Assembly (NCBI RefSeq): GCF_021646545.1
Contig: NZ_JAKIRP010000008.1
Location: forward strand, 1 to 64,000
Direction of reading: 5' to 3'
DNA length: 64,000 nucleotides
Source of the DNA: Chitinophaga filiformis
GTDB lineage: Bacteria > Bacteroidota > Bacteroidia > Chitinophagales > Chitinophagaceae
The number at the start of each line of letters is the position of its first letter. Within the stretch, counting starts at the first letter, position 1. The translations under genes and the position numbers were made by a program. The notes under the pieces were generated by a model that made no database searches, was not told the origin of the DNA, and saw only the letters and a program-made list of their open reading frames with translations. Below are positions 8,084-16,767 of the stretch, piece after piece.

Positions 8084-9019
8084 ATGAAAGCGATTATATT
8101 GAAAGCTCCCGGGAGTGTGGAACAATTGGAATACAGTGATATTGAAAAACCACATATCGGGGCGGGTGAAGTATTGGTGAAAGTAAAAGCTATCAGCATT
8201 AATCCTGTCGACGTAAAGACCCGCGAAGGTAAGGGAATGTATGGCATGATAAACACCCAAAAACCGCTAATCCTGGGTTGGGATATTGCAGGTACGGTGG
8301 AACAGAGCGAAAGCGATCTGTTCAGGCCCGGCGATAACGTCTTTGGGATGGTTAATTTTCCCGGACACGGAAAAGCCTATGCCGAATACGTGGCAGCGCC
8401 GGCAAGCCAGCTGGCACTGAAGCCATCGAATGTTTCTTTTGAACAGGCAGCGGCGGCCACACTGGTGGCGTTAACCGTCTGGCAGGCCATGAAGGCCAGG
8501 GCAGATGTTCAGAAGGGACAAAAGGTGCTGGTACATGCGGCGTCGGGTGGCGTCGGACATATTGCTATACAAATTGCAAAATATCTGGGAGCAGAAGTGA
8601 CAGGCACCTCTTCCGCTAAAAATCGCGACTTTGTGCTGGGACTTGGGGCAGACAGCCATTTTGATTATCAAGGTTATGACTGGGCCTCACATCCGCATAA
8701 ATATGATTTTGTGTTGGATACTATCGGGGGTGACAACTTTCATCGATCTATCGATGTGACCAAAGCAGGGGGCACCATTATTAGTATTCCTACCAGTTTG
8801 GATGAGCAGGTAACGGAAAAAGCGAAAGCTAAGGGAATAAATGGCAGTTTCATGTTGGTGAAATCCAACGGAAAAGATATGGAACAGATCGCGTCGCTTC
8901 TGGAGAAAGGGATTATTGATCCTTACGTTTCCCGGACGTTTACATTTGACCAGATGCGTGAAGCTCATCTGCAGATGGAAAGCGGCCGTACTGTGGGCAA
9001 AATTGTGATTGTACTATAA
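8084..9019 (+). CDS. NADP-dependent MDR oxidoreductase (quinone-oxidoreductase type)
   Basis: 311 residues. The medium-chain dehydrogenase layout is plain: N-terminal GroES-like domain with ISINPVDVKTREG near 38-50, then a Rossmann domain with HAASGGVGHIAIQIAKYLGAEV around 155-175. The cysteines that bind structural and catalytic zinc in classical alcohol dehydrogenases are absent, which places it with zinc-free quinone oxidoreductases and enone reductases. It closes the AraC-led gene run and may reduce an enone or quinone produced by the neighbouring steps. Confidence 0.92.
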   Translation: MKAIILKAPGSVEQLEYSDIEKPHIGAGEVLVKVKAISINPVDVKTREGKGMYGMINTQKPLILGWDIAGTVEQSESDLFRPGDNVFGMVNFPGHGKAYAEYVAAPASQLALKPSNVSFEQAAAATLVALTVWQAMKARADVQKGQKVLVHAASGGVGHIAIQIAKYLGAEVTGTSSAKNRDFVLGLGADSHFDYQGYDWASHPHKYDFVLDTIGGDNFHRSIDVTKAGGTIISIPTSLDEQVTEKAKAKGINGSFMLVKSNGKDMEQIASLLEKGIIDPYVSRTFTFDQMREAHLQMESGRTVGKIVIVL

Positions 9020-9271
9020 GTATGATGATACATCAATGTTGGTAACGCCCTATTTGATGGGCCGCGTTAATGTGATTAAGTCGCCCATAGGTTTTCAAAG
9101 GGAATAACCCGCTGCCAAAAAATAGGGCGTTTACAGTATTATCAAAATAGCTTTCAGGTTTTTAATGACCTAAACGCGGATTGCTGACCACTTGCTTGCA
9201 TTGGATGGACAGCAATTTACCGGCATTCTTTCTCAATAATGGTTTTATACTTCCCGTCATAGCCAGTTTTG

Positions 9272-9793
9272 TTACTGAGCTGTATATTTTTCAGCGGCAT
9301 CTGCAGACGCCTCATCCGATGGGGGATAATTTCCCATGCCTGCTGATACAGTGGGATCGTCAGACAACCGTGTATCTATATTGATTTCTCCTTCCAGCAA
9401 CCTTGCAACCGGACAATTTTTTGCAATCCAGAGAAGCCGTTCCTTTTGCGCATCGGTCACGGGCTGACCGAAAGAGAGTGTCCTGAAAATCGAAGTCCTG
9501 AATGGTTCTGTTTGTTGAACCATATTCACTGCGCAATGTATGTCCGTAATGTTCCATTCCTTCTTTTTAATGTACATGCGCAGTGTAGTCAATGTACAAG
9601 CTACCAGTCCGGAAAGAACAGTTGAAAAAGGATCGGGGCCAAGATCTTTACCGCCATTGAACGTAGGTTCATCGAGGATAAGTTGACCTGCCCGCCAATT
9701 AATGGTAACTTCCTGACGGTCTTTAATGACATCACCCGTAATGTCTTTTGGAAACAGACGTAGTGTTTGTTTTTTACGTATCATAATCTTCAC
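9272..9793 (-). CDS. OsmC family protein with a repeat-derived C-terminal tail
   Basis: 173 residues. The OsmC/Ohr fold is supported by two redox cysteines, Cys66 in GLVACTLTT and Cys127 in KNCPVARLL, and by LLEGEINIDTRL where most family members end (near residue 143). It likely reduces organic hydroperoxides with a dithiol mechanism. The last ~28 residues (DPTVSAGMGNYPPSDEAS...) are extra. Their DNA (9296-9350) is a copy of a dispersed repeat also found at 2645-2697, so the tail looks acquired by insertion and read-through. It stands upstream of an AhpD-like gene in reverse orientation, a plausible oxidative-stress pair. Confidence 0.88.
   Translation of the reverse strand: MKIMIRKKQTLRLFPKDITGDVIKDRQEVTINWRAGQLILDEPTFNGGKDLGPDPFSTVLSGLVACTLTTLRMYIKKKEWNITDIHCAVNMVQQTEPFRTSIFRTLSFGQPVTDAQKERLLWIAKNCPVARLLEGEINIDTRLSDDPTVSAGMGNYPPSDEASADAAEKYTAQ
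9296..9350. repeat. Dispersed repeat, copy 2 (inside the OsmC gene)
   Basis: It matches 2645-2697 at most positions, starting with GGCATCTGCAGACGCC and ending at TGATACA. Here it is translated as the extra C-terminal tail of the OsmC-like protein. Confidence 0.7.
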
Positions 9794-9926
9794 ATTTTAT
9801 CTTGTGTATAAAATTGTTATGTCTTCAAAAAAGTTCGGGACTCTTCCTCTCTGCTGGCATACCGCGTGCCAGTCAATAATGACTTAGCCCACACTGGCTT
9901 ATAGAATTGGCAGTCCTTTCGGAATT

Positions 9927-10457
9927 TTACAGTGTTATGTGTGGGAAATCAATAGGGACATTTGTAATTGCATACAATAAGTTGAGGGTAGTGATGTTGC
10001 CGACTGCAAGGACCACATCGACCAGGTGCCCCTGATCATATCCCGCCTCGTAGAAGTCCAAAAGAACGGCTCCGGAAATATATCCTTTAGTGAACGCAAT
10101 GTCATGTGCCAATGCTGCGATGGCTTTCAGACTGTTAGAGAACTGAATGTTGTTGGCGCGTATATCCAATATTTGCTCTTTATTAAAACCAAGACGTTCA
10201 GCTACGGCACTATGAAGGCTGAGGCAATATGCACATTGATTTACCTGGCTCACAACTAAGTTTACCACTTCGCGTTCGCGATAGTTCAACGAGTTATCCT
10301 TTGTGAGGTAATTGAAGTAGTTTTCAAGACCATTTTCACTGCTGGTAAAGGCCACGAAAATATTTGGAACCTGACCAAATTTTCCTTTCAGCGCTTCAAA
10401 GATCCTTTTGTTCTTTTCCGAAACGTTTTGTTCGTTCGGCATTAAAAACTTGTTCAT
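9927..10457 (-). CDS. Carboxymuconolactone decarboxylase / AhpD-like peroxidase-associated protein
   Basis: 176 residues. The AhpD core motif is CAYCLSLHSAV, with Cys75, Cys78 and His82 in the expected CxxC...H arrangement, preceded by a conserved Glu-rich helix (REREVVNLVVSQVNQ). Proteins of this type use the CxxC pair as a peroxidase or thiol-disulfide partner. The helical bundle continues to the end (SGAVLLDFYEAGYDQGHLVDVVLAVG in part). It is oriented with the OsmC gene 133 bp downstream, and both are likely part of a peroxide-response set. Confidence 0.92.
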   Translation of the reverse strand: MNKFLMPNEQNVSEKNKRIFEALKGKFGQVPNIFVAFTSSENGLENYFNYLTKDNSLNYREREVVNLVVSQVNQCAYCLSLHSAVAERLGFNKEQILDIRANNIQFSNSLKAIAALAHDIAFTKGYISGAVLLDFYEAGYDQGHLVDVVLAVGNITTLNLLYAITNVPIDFPHITL

Positions 10458-10553
10458 AAAAATTATTGGTTAAAAACGTGTTTTCCTGCAATAGCTTTCC
10501 CGGTCGTTAGAATAGACTTCGTTTTAAGACTATCAATAAAACCGATGATTTAA

Positions 10554-10847
10554 TTATGGCATAGTCCGAATGTCTCCATAAGTCTCCGGGAATTTGTTAA
10601 ACATCATAGCTACAAAACCACATTCTGGAATTACTTTTAAACTATTTTCACGGGCATAATCGACCACCGCATTTACTAATTTCGTTCCATATCCATTTTT
10701 TCGTTGGGTAAGACCAACGCTTGTGTATCCTGCTTTTAGCAGACCAGGGGTAATGTGAACCGTCATTCTTCCGACTTCTTTTCCATCTACACTTAGCGAA
10801 AAAAAGGAGATGCCTTTTTCTCCTTGGTGTTTTTCAATCTTTTCCAT
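10554..10847 (-). CDS. Small GNAT family N-acetyltransferase
   Basis: 97 residues, the length of the compact GNAT group of PF14542 type. Visible features are the strand GKEVGRMTVHITPG, the acetyl-CoA loop QRKNGYGTKLVNAVVDYARENSLKV with R/K-x-x-G-x-G, and a final IPECGFVAMMF strand with a cysteine where relatives have CPF. It probably acetylates or deacylates a small substrate or a protein. Its promoter faces DoxX at 11136, and two copies of a 16-bp palindrome lie in the shared intergenic region. Confidence 0.85.
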   Translation of the reverse strand: MEKIEKHQGEKGISFFSLSVDGKEVGRMTVHITPGLLKAGYTSVGLTQRKNGYGTKLVNAVVDYARENSLKVIPECGFVAMMFNKFPETYGDIRTMP

Positions 10848-10925
10848 TATGGTATTGTTTTAATGCGAATAATGCGATGTGATGCTGTTGAAGTAACAAA
10901 AGTTGGAAATGGCCGATTGATAGAA

Positions 10926-10941
10926 ATTGACATTTGTCACA
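10926..10941. promoter_or_regulatory. Crp/Fnr-type palindrome, site 1
   Basis: ATTGACATTTGTCACA; on the opposite strand TGTGACAAATGTCAAT. Near-identical to the sites at 11022-11037 and 16692-16707. It lies 79 bp upstream of the GNAT ATG (10847). Confidence 0.65.
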
Positions 10942-11021
10942 GAATAGCATGCTAATACTTCGTAAGGCCAGGCAATTTATGTGTCAGGATGCTGCACTTG
11001 TAATTTTAACTTTTTCTTTTT

Positions 11022-11037
11022 TGTGACTTATGTCAAT
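11022..11037. promoter_or_regulatory. Crp/Fnr-type palindrome, site 2
   Basis: TGTGACTTATGTCAAT, differing from site 3 (16692-16707) at two central bases. It lies 98 bp upstream of the DoxX ATG. Confidence 0.65.
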
Positions 11038-11135
11038 TAAATACCACGAATTACAGGCGTCTTTTGTAGTGGAAGTGATTGTCGTTTTCTATCACTGGGC
11101 AATCAGGCATCCTCCATATATCGTAATATCAATTA

Positions 11136-11591
11136 ATGACAGAAGCCATGTTGAAAAAGATTTTTCCTACTGCACAAATACTATTACGTCTTGCAATAGG
11201 TGTGGGCTTTATTCTACCAGTATTGGATCGCATTGGTGTTTTGGGCGCACCAGGCAGTACTAATGTGTCATGGGGGAATTGGACCAATTTTGTCGCCTAT
11301 GCGAATAAATTGATGCCTTACTTTTCTTTCAAAATGGCGTCTTTCTTTGGCCTTGTAGCCACTATTGGTGAAGCTGTATTAGGAATACTGCTTATTATCG
11401 GTTACAAAATCAGACTCGCTGCCTACGGTAGCTTCCTACTTACATTGGTATTTGCTCTCAGTATGCTTTTCTTTACTGGATACCGATCCCCATTTGATTA
11501 TTCCGTGTTCTCTGTCAGCTTTGCCAGCCTGCTTTTAGCCAGCCTGCAATCTGAAGCGGTGTTACAGCAAACGCACAAGCAGGGCTCATAA
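11136..11591 (+). CDS. DoxX-like membrane protein
   Basis: 151 residues with four predicted membrane segments: ILLRLAIGVGFILPVLDRIG (~15-35), a long segment around 65-90 (FFGLVATIGEAVLGILLIIG), one at 95-115 and one at 120-140. The glutamate in the second segment (GEAVLGILLIIG) fits the DoxX family, whose members occur with redox stress and small-molecule detoxification. An internal ATG at 11148 is an alternative start. It is transcribed away from the GNAT gene, and the Crp/Fnr-like palindromes upstream suggest it belongs to that regulator's regulon. It is followed 26 bp later by an NTF2-like gene. Confidence 0.88.
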   Translation: MTEAMLKKIFPTAQILLRLAIGVGFILPVLDRIGVLGAPGSTNVSWGNWTNFVAYANKLMPYFSFKMASFFGLVATIGEAVLGILLIIGYKIRLAAYGSFLLTLVFALSMLFFTGYRSPFDYSVFSVSFASLLLASLQSEAVLQQTHKQGS

Positions 11592-11617
11592 CTTCTATAA
11601 CGCTAAATACCAAAAAG

Positions 11618-12031
11618 ATGAAATCAGAAACTGAAGACAAGAAATCATTTCCACTTCCTACAGCACCCGAAGGTGTTATACCCTCGCTTATTGAGCGGTT
11701 TAACTCCAGGAATGTCAGCACACAAATGGAATTGCATGATCCGCAGTCCGTGTTCGTGGAAAATGACGGCCGAATCCTAACTGACCGGGCGGCAATCGCT
11801 GCCCGACTTGAGCGCGATCTCAAACTCGGCCTGCCGCTGGCGGCGACTGTGCGCCACATATTCGTCGCAGACAATATCGCCCAGATAGTGGTGGATTGGT
11901 CCATTGACGGCGTAGGCCCCGACGGCAGCCTGGTCCACCTCGCAGGTTCGGCATGCGATATTGTGCGACGAGGCGAGGATGGATTCTGGCGGTACCTTAT
12001 CGACAATAACCAGGGAACGGCGGTGCGATAG
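11618..12031 (+). CDS. NTF2-like (SnoaL/YybH type) protein
   Basis: 137 residues, probably a single NTF2-fold domain: a helix around IPSLIERFNSRNVSTQMELHD, the DPQSVFVEND strand, then a curved sheet (ATVRHIFVADNIAQIVVDWSIDGV) that ends in GFWRYLIDN. Such folds are ketosteroid-isomerase-like enzymes or ligand carriers, often of unknown substrate. The DNA is visibly more GC-rich and uses GC-ending codons (runs of gcggcaatcgctgcccga type) compared with its neighbours, so it may be recently acquired. It is probably transcribed with DoxX and ends at a perfect 8-bp hairpin. Confidence 0.82.
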   Translation: MKSETEDKKSFPLPTAPEGVIPSLIERFNSRNVSTQMELHDPQSVFVENDGRILTDRAAIAARLERDLKLGLPLAATVRHIFVADNIAQIVVDWSIDGVGPDGSLVHLAGSACDIVRRGEDGFWRYLIDNNQGTAVR

Positions 12032-12054
12032 TCAGCCTGACTACATAAAGCGGG

Positions 12055-12078
12055 GCGGCTCCAGGCGATGGGAGCCGC
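12055..12078 (+). terminator. Hairpin after NTF2-like gene
   Basis: GCGGCTCC (12055-12062) and GGAGCCGC (12071-12078) form a perfect 8-bp stem around an 8-nt loop, 24 bp after the stop. No T-run follows. Confidence 0.5.
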
Positions 12079-12161
12079 TCTTCGGTGTTACAGCGAAGAA
12101 TGATGCAGTGGACTTGCTTAAACATGCATTTGGTGTATGGCATATTTTTAATTTGGCCCTA

Positions 12162-13685
12162 TCATTTTGCTTTGAATAACGTGAGTGCTTGTTTCCATAT
12201 ATCAATTGCACCTGCCATTTCGGTTTCATTTAACGAACTGTAGCCAATGCGTATGTAGTCGTTTGGCCTGGTGGTATCAGGCTCAAAGAAATAATTAGTG
12301 CCATCACTGATCTTTAATCCCAACTTTCCAGCATTCAGGGCAACTGCTTTGCCACTTATGTTCTCTCTGTAAGTTGCCCAGATGGCCAATCCGCCATTCG
12401 GCTTGTCGAACGTTAAATATTCTCCCAGTTGCTCACGAAGCAACATGCAAGTATGTTCCAGGCGTTCTTGATAGACTTTGTGTGACTTTTTGATGTGCCG
12501 GGAAATATCACCGGCTTTCAACAATTCGGCAGTTGCTTCTTCCAGCAACTGTTCGCCCTGTCTGTCTATTAATTTACGAATGGCCGCCGCTTCGTTTATT
12601 ACCACTTCCGGGGCCACTATAAACCCGATTCGGACACCTGGCGCGATGCTTTTGCAAAAAGAGCCCACATAAATAATATGTCCGCCAGTATCCAGCGTTG
12701 CCAGAGGTAGAAGAGGACTGCTGGAAAAATGATAATCAAAATCATAGTCGTCTTCAAGCAATGCAAATCCGTATTTATCGGCCAGGCGTAAAAGCCGCAT
12801 ACGCCGTTCCGCACTTAAAGTGACTGTTGTAGGCCGGTGATGATGAGGGATAATATAGATCATCTTAGGGACCTGCGTCTTACACAACTGCTCAATCCTG
12901 TCTACATCTATACCGTCTTTATCTACCGGAATAAATGTCAGATTTGCTCCTGCCAGCTTAAAGGTTTGATTCGCATCTCTATAACCTGGTTCCGGTACGA
13001 ACACACTATCTCCGGGGCTGATGAGTAACTGTGTGGTTAAATAAATAGCCATCTGCGTCCCCTTAGTAATCAATATTTCCTTTTCAGTGATCTGGAGTCC
13101 TCTGGTCTTGCTCAGGAAATTTGCAAGCTCGACCCTGAGGCGATAAGAACCATGTTCCGGGCCATACGTGAGAAATTGGTTTGCTAAACGGCCCTTACCA
13201 AATCTTCTGTACTCTCGCACCAGCTCCTCTATGGGTGCAATTCTGGGATCAGGAAAGCCGTCGTCAATTTTATACAGCGGCGTTGGCATTTCTGGAGCAT
13301 TTATTTGCACACCTGAATCTGTTCTTGTTACTACATCAGAAGATCGATTGATTATTGCATAAGCCGGTTGCAGGTTTCGCGTCAAATCTGGGCTATGTTG
13401 TTTAATTGTATGCGCTGAAGTATCGGGCAGGTTCCTCGATACATAAACTCCGCTTCTGTCTCTTGTTTCCACCCAACCCTGTGCATCCAATTCTTCATAA
13501 GTGGCGACCACTGTTTTACGGTTGAGTTGCAGACTCAGCGCAAGTTCGCGAGAGGGTGGGAGTGCCTGCCCAGGTTTCAAAATGCCATGACATATCAACT
13601 GGATGATTTGAGATTCTAATTGCCGGTATAGAGGACTATGCTCATCGCATTTTTTAAATGAAATTTCAAGCAATTTTTTGATCAT
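12162..13685 (-). CDS. MocR/PdxR-type regulator (GntR HTH fused to a PLP-dependent aminotransferase domain)
   Basis: 507 residues. The N-terminal ~75 residues are a GntR winged helix (SPLYRQLESQIIQLICHG... PPSRELALSLQLNRKTVVATYEEL). Residues ~110-507 are a fold-type I aminotransferase domain with the PLP-lysine region GSFCKSIAPGVRIGF, aspartate motif EDDYDFDYHF and substrate segment YIIPHHHRPTT. In this family the catalytic domain senses PLP or an amino-acid ligand and does not catalyse transamination. It is divergent from the disrupted alcohol dehydrogenase at 13839, which may be its target. No operator is evident. Confidence 0.92.
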   Translation of the reverse strand: MIKKLLEISFKKCDEHSPLYRQLESQIIQLICHGILKPGQALPPSRELALSLQLNRKTVVATYEELDAQGWVETRDRSGVYVSRNLPDTSAHTIKQHSPDLTRNLQPAYAIINRSSDVVTRTDSGVQINAPEMPTPLYKIDDGFPDPRIAPIEELVREYRRFGKGRLANQFLTYGPEHGSYRLRVELANFLSKTRGLQITEKEILITKGTQMAIYLTTQLLISPGDSVFVPEPGYRDANQTFKLAGANLTFIPVDKDGIDVDRIEQLCKTQVPKMIYIIPHHHRPTTVTLSAERRMRLLRLADKYGFALLEDDYDFDYHFSSSPLLPLATLDTGGHIIYVGSFCKSIAPGVRIGFIVAPEVVINEAAAIRKLIDRQGEQLLEEATAELLKAGDISRHIKKSHKVYQERLEHTCMLLREQLGEYLTFDKPNGGLAIWATYRENISGKAVALNAGKLGLKISDGTNYFFEPDTTRPNDYIRIGYSSLNETEMAGAIDIWKQALTLFKAK

Positions 13686-13838
13686 AATTGGACCCGTATG
13701 TATTTGGAAATTGGCCCAGTAAAGTAACTAAATATAGCTCTAATTTTAAGCCACATTAACAATATCATTGAGACAATTTTAAGAATTAAATCATGCTGCA
13801 AATAGTACTGTACAGCAACAAAAAAAAGGAGGCATGTT

Positions 13839-14756
13839 ATGAAGGCAATTATTGTAACTGACCAGGCTGCAGGGATGGCCGGAATGAAACTGATGGAACA
13901 ACCGGAACCGCAACCATCATTGAATGACGTCATCGTTCGGGTCCATGCATCTGGGTTCACCAACGATGAACTGACCTGGGGCCCCACCTGGACCGATCGG
14001 TTGGGTAAAGACCGGACACCGTCGATTCCCGGCCACGAGCTGGCTGGTGTAGTTACCGCACTGGGCTATGGAACGACGGGACTGTCTATAGGACAACGGG
14101 TGTTCGGCCTCACGGACTGGACGCGGAATGGTACACTGGCAGAGTATGTGGCCGTTGAGGCACGCAACCTCGCACCACTTCCCGCTGATGTGGACTTCGC
14201 AGATGGTGCCGCTCTTGTGATGTCGGGGCTGACCGCATGGCAGGGCCTGTTTGATCACGGACGCCTACGCGTAGGACAGACCGTTCTTGTACACGGTGCT
14301 GCCGGTGTAGTGGGTTCAATGGCAGCTCAACTTGCACGTGCAGCTGGTGCTTATGTCATTGGCACAGGGCGCGCTGACAGCCGCCAGAGAGCGATCGATT
14401 TCGGTGCACACGAGTAACTCGATCTTGAAAACGAAAAGCTCCAGGACATCGGCGAAGTCGATCTGGTGTTCGATGTCTTCGGTGGGGATATCGCCAACAA
14501 GTCTGCAAGCCTGATCAGGTCCGGTGGAACGCTGGTGACCATAGCAGGGCCGACCGAGGCCCGGCCTGCAAACGGATCGACTATCGACTTTGTTGTCGAA
14601 CCGAATCCAAGCCAACTGACTGAGATCGTTCAGCGACTGCGCGAAGGACGCCTGCGGACACATATCGGCAGAATATCCAGCCTGAACGACGCTGTTGCAA
14701 CCTTTAATTCGACAAACCGGGTCAACGGAAAGACGATCATCCGCATTCGTCCTTAA
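13839..14756 (+). pseudogene. Zinc-free alcohol dehydrogenase (MDR), disrupted by an in-frame stop
   Basis: The 306-codon frame from 13839 to 14756 encodes an NADP-dependent MDR protein, with GHELAGVV near 67-74, the Rossmann motif HGAAGVVGSMAAQLARAAGAYV around 150-171 and the terminal RVNGKTIIRIRP. Codon 193 (14415-14417) is TAA, between FGAHE and LDLENEKLQD, and the frame continues unchanged to 14756. One base change (probably from a Tyr codon TAC or TAT) explains the break, so it is a recent nonsense mutation, a sequencing error or a programmed read-through, in falling order of likelihood. The gene is GC-rich (~57% by eye) compared with flanks, and sits downstream of a MocR gene. Confidence 0.85.
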
Positions 14757-14909
14757 ACCCTGACGCCGCAGTACACACCTCTTTGCGGTCATCATTACTA
14801 TCTCGTTTAAACAAGTCAAAAGACGATGGAGTATGTACACTCGGTTTGAGATGGACATATTCCATCTTTCAGTATTTATAAAGCCATTGAATGGGAATGA
14901 AATTGTTGA

Positions 14910-15785
14910 ATGATGAATGAGCAATTGAAAATAGAACTAATAAATCCTCAAACAAACGTGCTGGCGTTTAAGCTGATACAGCTTCATACTGATGAGTATT
15001 TTAGAAGTCTGAAAAGCTTTAACTGCTATAAAATCATTTTAATTAAGAAAGGGAAAGGTCAATTAACCTTTGATACGGCGAAGTATGATTTCTCAGAAAA
15101 TTGTTTAATAAGATTTCCAATCTATCAGCCTTTTCAAATTGAAGCGGATGGTCCCATTGATGGAATATTACTTCAGTTCCATCCAGATTTCTTTTGGAAC
15201 CATAAATACGATATGGAATTGACGAGCAAGCAGGTACTGTTTAAGAGTATCGGTGAAATTCCATTGATAAAAATCACGAATGAGGAAATGGCACAACTTC
15301 TGTGCCCGCTGGATAATCTTCTTTTAGAGCTCAGAGATGACCGCCTAGGCCGTTATGACATTGGCGTTTCGTGGGTGAAAATATTTATGATTTATGCCTC
15401 ACGGATAAAGACGGCAAGAGGCGCGATTTATTCGAATGTGCTTTCTGAAGTTCATCATCTCACCAGGGAGTTGATCAATGCAGTTGAAGCACACTTTCAC
15501 TACAAGCACCGGCCTGCAGACTATGCAAAATTGCTGAACGTAAATATCAAAACGTTGAATCGTATGGCTAAACAGCATCTGGGTAAGACTGTTGGGGACA
15601 TAATTTCTGAGCGCATAATAACACAAGCGAAGCATGAGCTGTATTTAAGTGACAAACCAATCAAACAAATTGCGTTTGATCTGGGGTTTCATGACGTAGC
15701 CTATTTCAGCCGATTCTTTAAGACACAGACTACTGTGTCCCCTGAAGTATATCGTAAATCATTGAGGGTCGGCTCTAAGTTATAA
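14910..15785 (+). CDS. AraC family transcriptional regulator
   Basis: 291 residues. The N-terminal cupin-like domain (~20-140) includes YKIILIKKGKGQLTFD and LIRFPIYQPFQIEADG. The C-terminal ~100 residues carry HTH motifs ADYAKLLNVNIKTLNRMAK and KPIKQIAFDLGFHDVAYFSRFF followed by VSPEVYRKS. The start is the first of two adjacent ATG codons; the second at 14913 is equally likely. It lies after the disrupted dehydrogenase and convergent with the Crp/Fnr-like gene, so its targets are not obvious. Confidence 0.92.
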   Translation: MMNEQLKIELINPQTNVLAFKLIQLHTDEYFRSLKSFNCYKIILIKKGKGQLTFDTAKYDFSENCLIRFPIYQPFQIEADGPIDGILLQFHPDFFWNHKYDMELTSKQVLFKSIGEIPLIKITNEEMAQLLCPLDNLLLELRDDRLGRYDIGVSWVKIFMIYASRIKTARGAIYSNVLSEVHHLTRELINAVEAHFHYKHRPADYAKLLNVNIKTLNRMAKQHLGKTVGDIISERIITQAKHELYLSDKPIKQIAFDLGFHDVAYFSRFFKTQTTVSPEVYRKSLRVGSKL

Positions 15786-15871
15786 TCAGTCACCCGCACA
15801 ATTTTCGGGACAATAGGCCCCCGCACATTTTGGATGTAACTGCATTCCCGAAACTCAAAATGCAGCATACA

Positions 15872-16462
15872 TTATACATCGATCATATTACTGCGTATTC
15901 TGGCCAGCGTTTCCCTTTTTATGCCGAGATAGGAGGCGATCACAAACATTGGAAGGCGATGATGCAACTGCGGAAAACACCGGATAAATTGCCGGTATCT
16001 TTCTTCTGCCTGGTGGCTGAGCATCATATATATCCTGTCTCTGCTTGTACGGCATTCATTGATGATGATCTTAGTGTGTAGTGCATCGAAATTAGGGATC
16101 TCTTTCCAAAGTGTTTTAAAGCTATCCGCTGAAAGCTGTATTACAGTACTATCCTCTAAAGCATCGATAAATTCGTTTGAAGTGCTGCCAGTCACAAGAC
16201 TTACGCAATCGCTTACCCAATGACCGGCCGGTGAAAGATTAAAGATGTGTTCATTGCCATTGTTGTCGATCCGATATGATCGGAGGCATCCGCTGCATAC
16301 TAGTGTATGGAACCTGCATATACTTCCTTCACGTAATAGGTATTGCTTCTTATTAAGTTGCCTGGGTATTGCCAGTGATTTAATAATTGCAATCTCCTTA
16401 TCTGAAAATAAGCCGTAGCTTCTGATGTGATTTTCGAAATACTCAAATATTCTCTCAGGCAT
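15872..16462 (-). CDS. Crp/Fnr family transcriptional regulator
   Basis: 196 residues. The N-terminal cyclic-nucleotide-binding-like domain (~20-125) includes KKQYLLREGSICRFHTLVCSGCLRSYRID and HIFNLSPAGHWVSDCVSL. The C-terminal winged helix is short (HHRLPMFVIASYLGIKRETLARIRSNMIDV). The cAMP-binding signature with conserved Glu/Arg is not clear, so it may sense something other than cAMP, as often in Bacteroidota. A palindromic TGTGAC...GTCAAT site (16692-16707) lies in its upstream region, shared with the DUF427 gene, and two more lie upstream of DoxX and GNAT. It is the natural regulator of all three. Confidence 0.92.
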   Translation of the reverse strand: MPERIFEYFENHIRSYGLFSDKEIAIIKSLAIPRQLNKKQYLLREGSICRFHTLVCSGCLRSYRIDNNGNEHIFNLSPAGHWVSDCVSLVTGSTSNEFIDALEDSTVIQLSADSFKTLWKEIPNFDALHTKIIINECRTSRDRIYMMLSHQAEERYRQFIRCFPQLHHRLPMFVIASYLGIKRETLARIRSNMIDV

Positions 16463-16691
16463 TAATGGGGGATATCTGACTAGCTTAAATAAAAGAGTCC
16501 TATGGTTACTGTATCGTCATATCCAAAGTCGCTGTTGATGTCTTGCTCATTTCTTATTTGCATAAAGTTGTACATGGTTGCATTTGTGACGGTGAAGTTA
16601 ACTAATATGACAAGGCTGGGAAATGGACAAAAGGGACATTCTGTTGTGATATGCGTCTGGATCGGTAGCTCCGCCAGCGACGCTTAGCTGC

Positions 16692-16707
16692 TGTGACATT
16701 TGTCAAT
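16692..16707. promoter_or_regulatory. Crp/Fnr-type palindrome, site 3
   Basis: TGTGACATTTGTCAAT, with core TGACATTTGTCA being a perfect inverted repeat. It lies 61 bp before the DUF427 ATG and 230 bp from the start of the divergent Crp/Fnr gene. The remainder of 16463-16767 shows no other feature. Confidence 0.68.
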
Positions 16708-16767
16708 TTGGGCAATAGTTAAAACATTTATTTTGCGTTCTGAACTTCATTATAAAAATTGATACTA

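Noticed and set aside
9181..9384. 67-residue ORF beside OsmC
   Set aside because: It overlaps the OsmC gene on the opposite strand and has no recognisable features.
13682..13987. 101-residue minus-strand ORF across the MocR/dehydrogenase gap
   Set aside because: It covers the promoter region and the start of the dehydrogenase on the other strand, with no family features.
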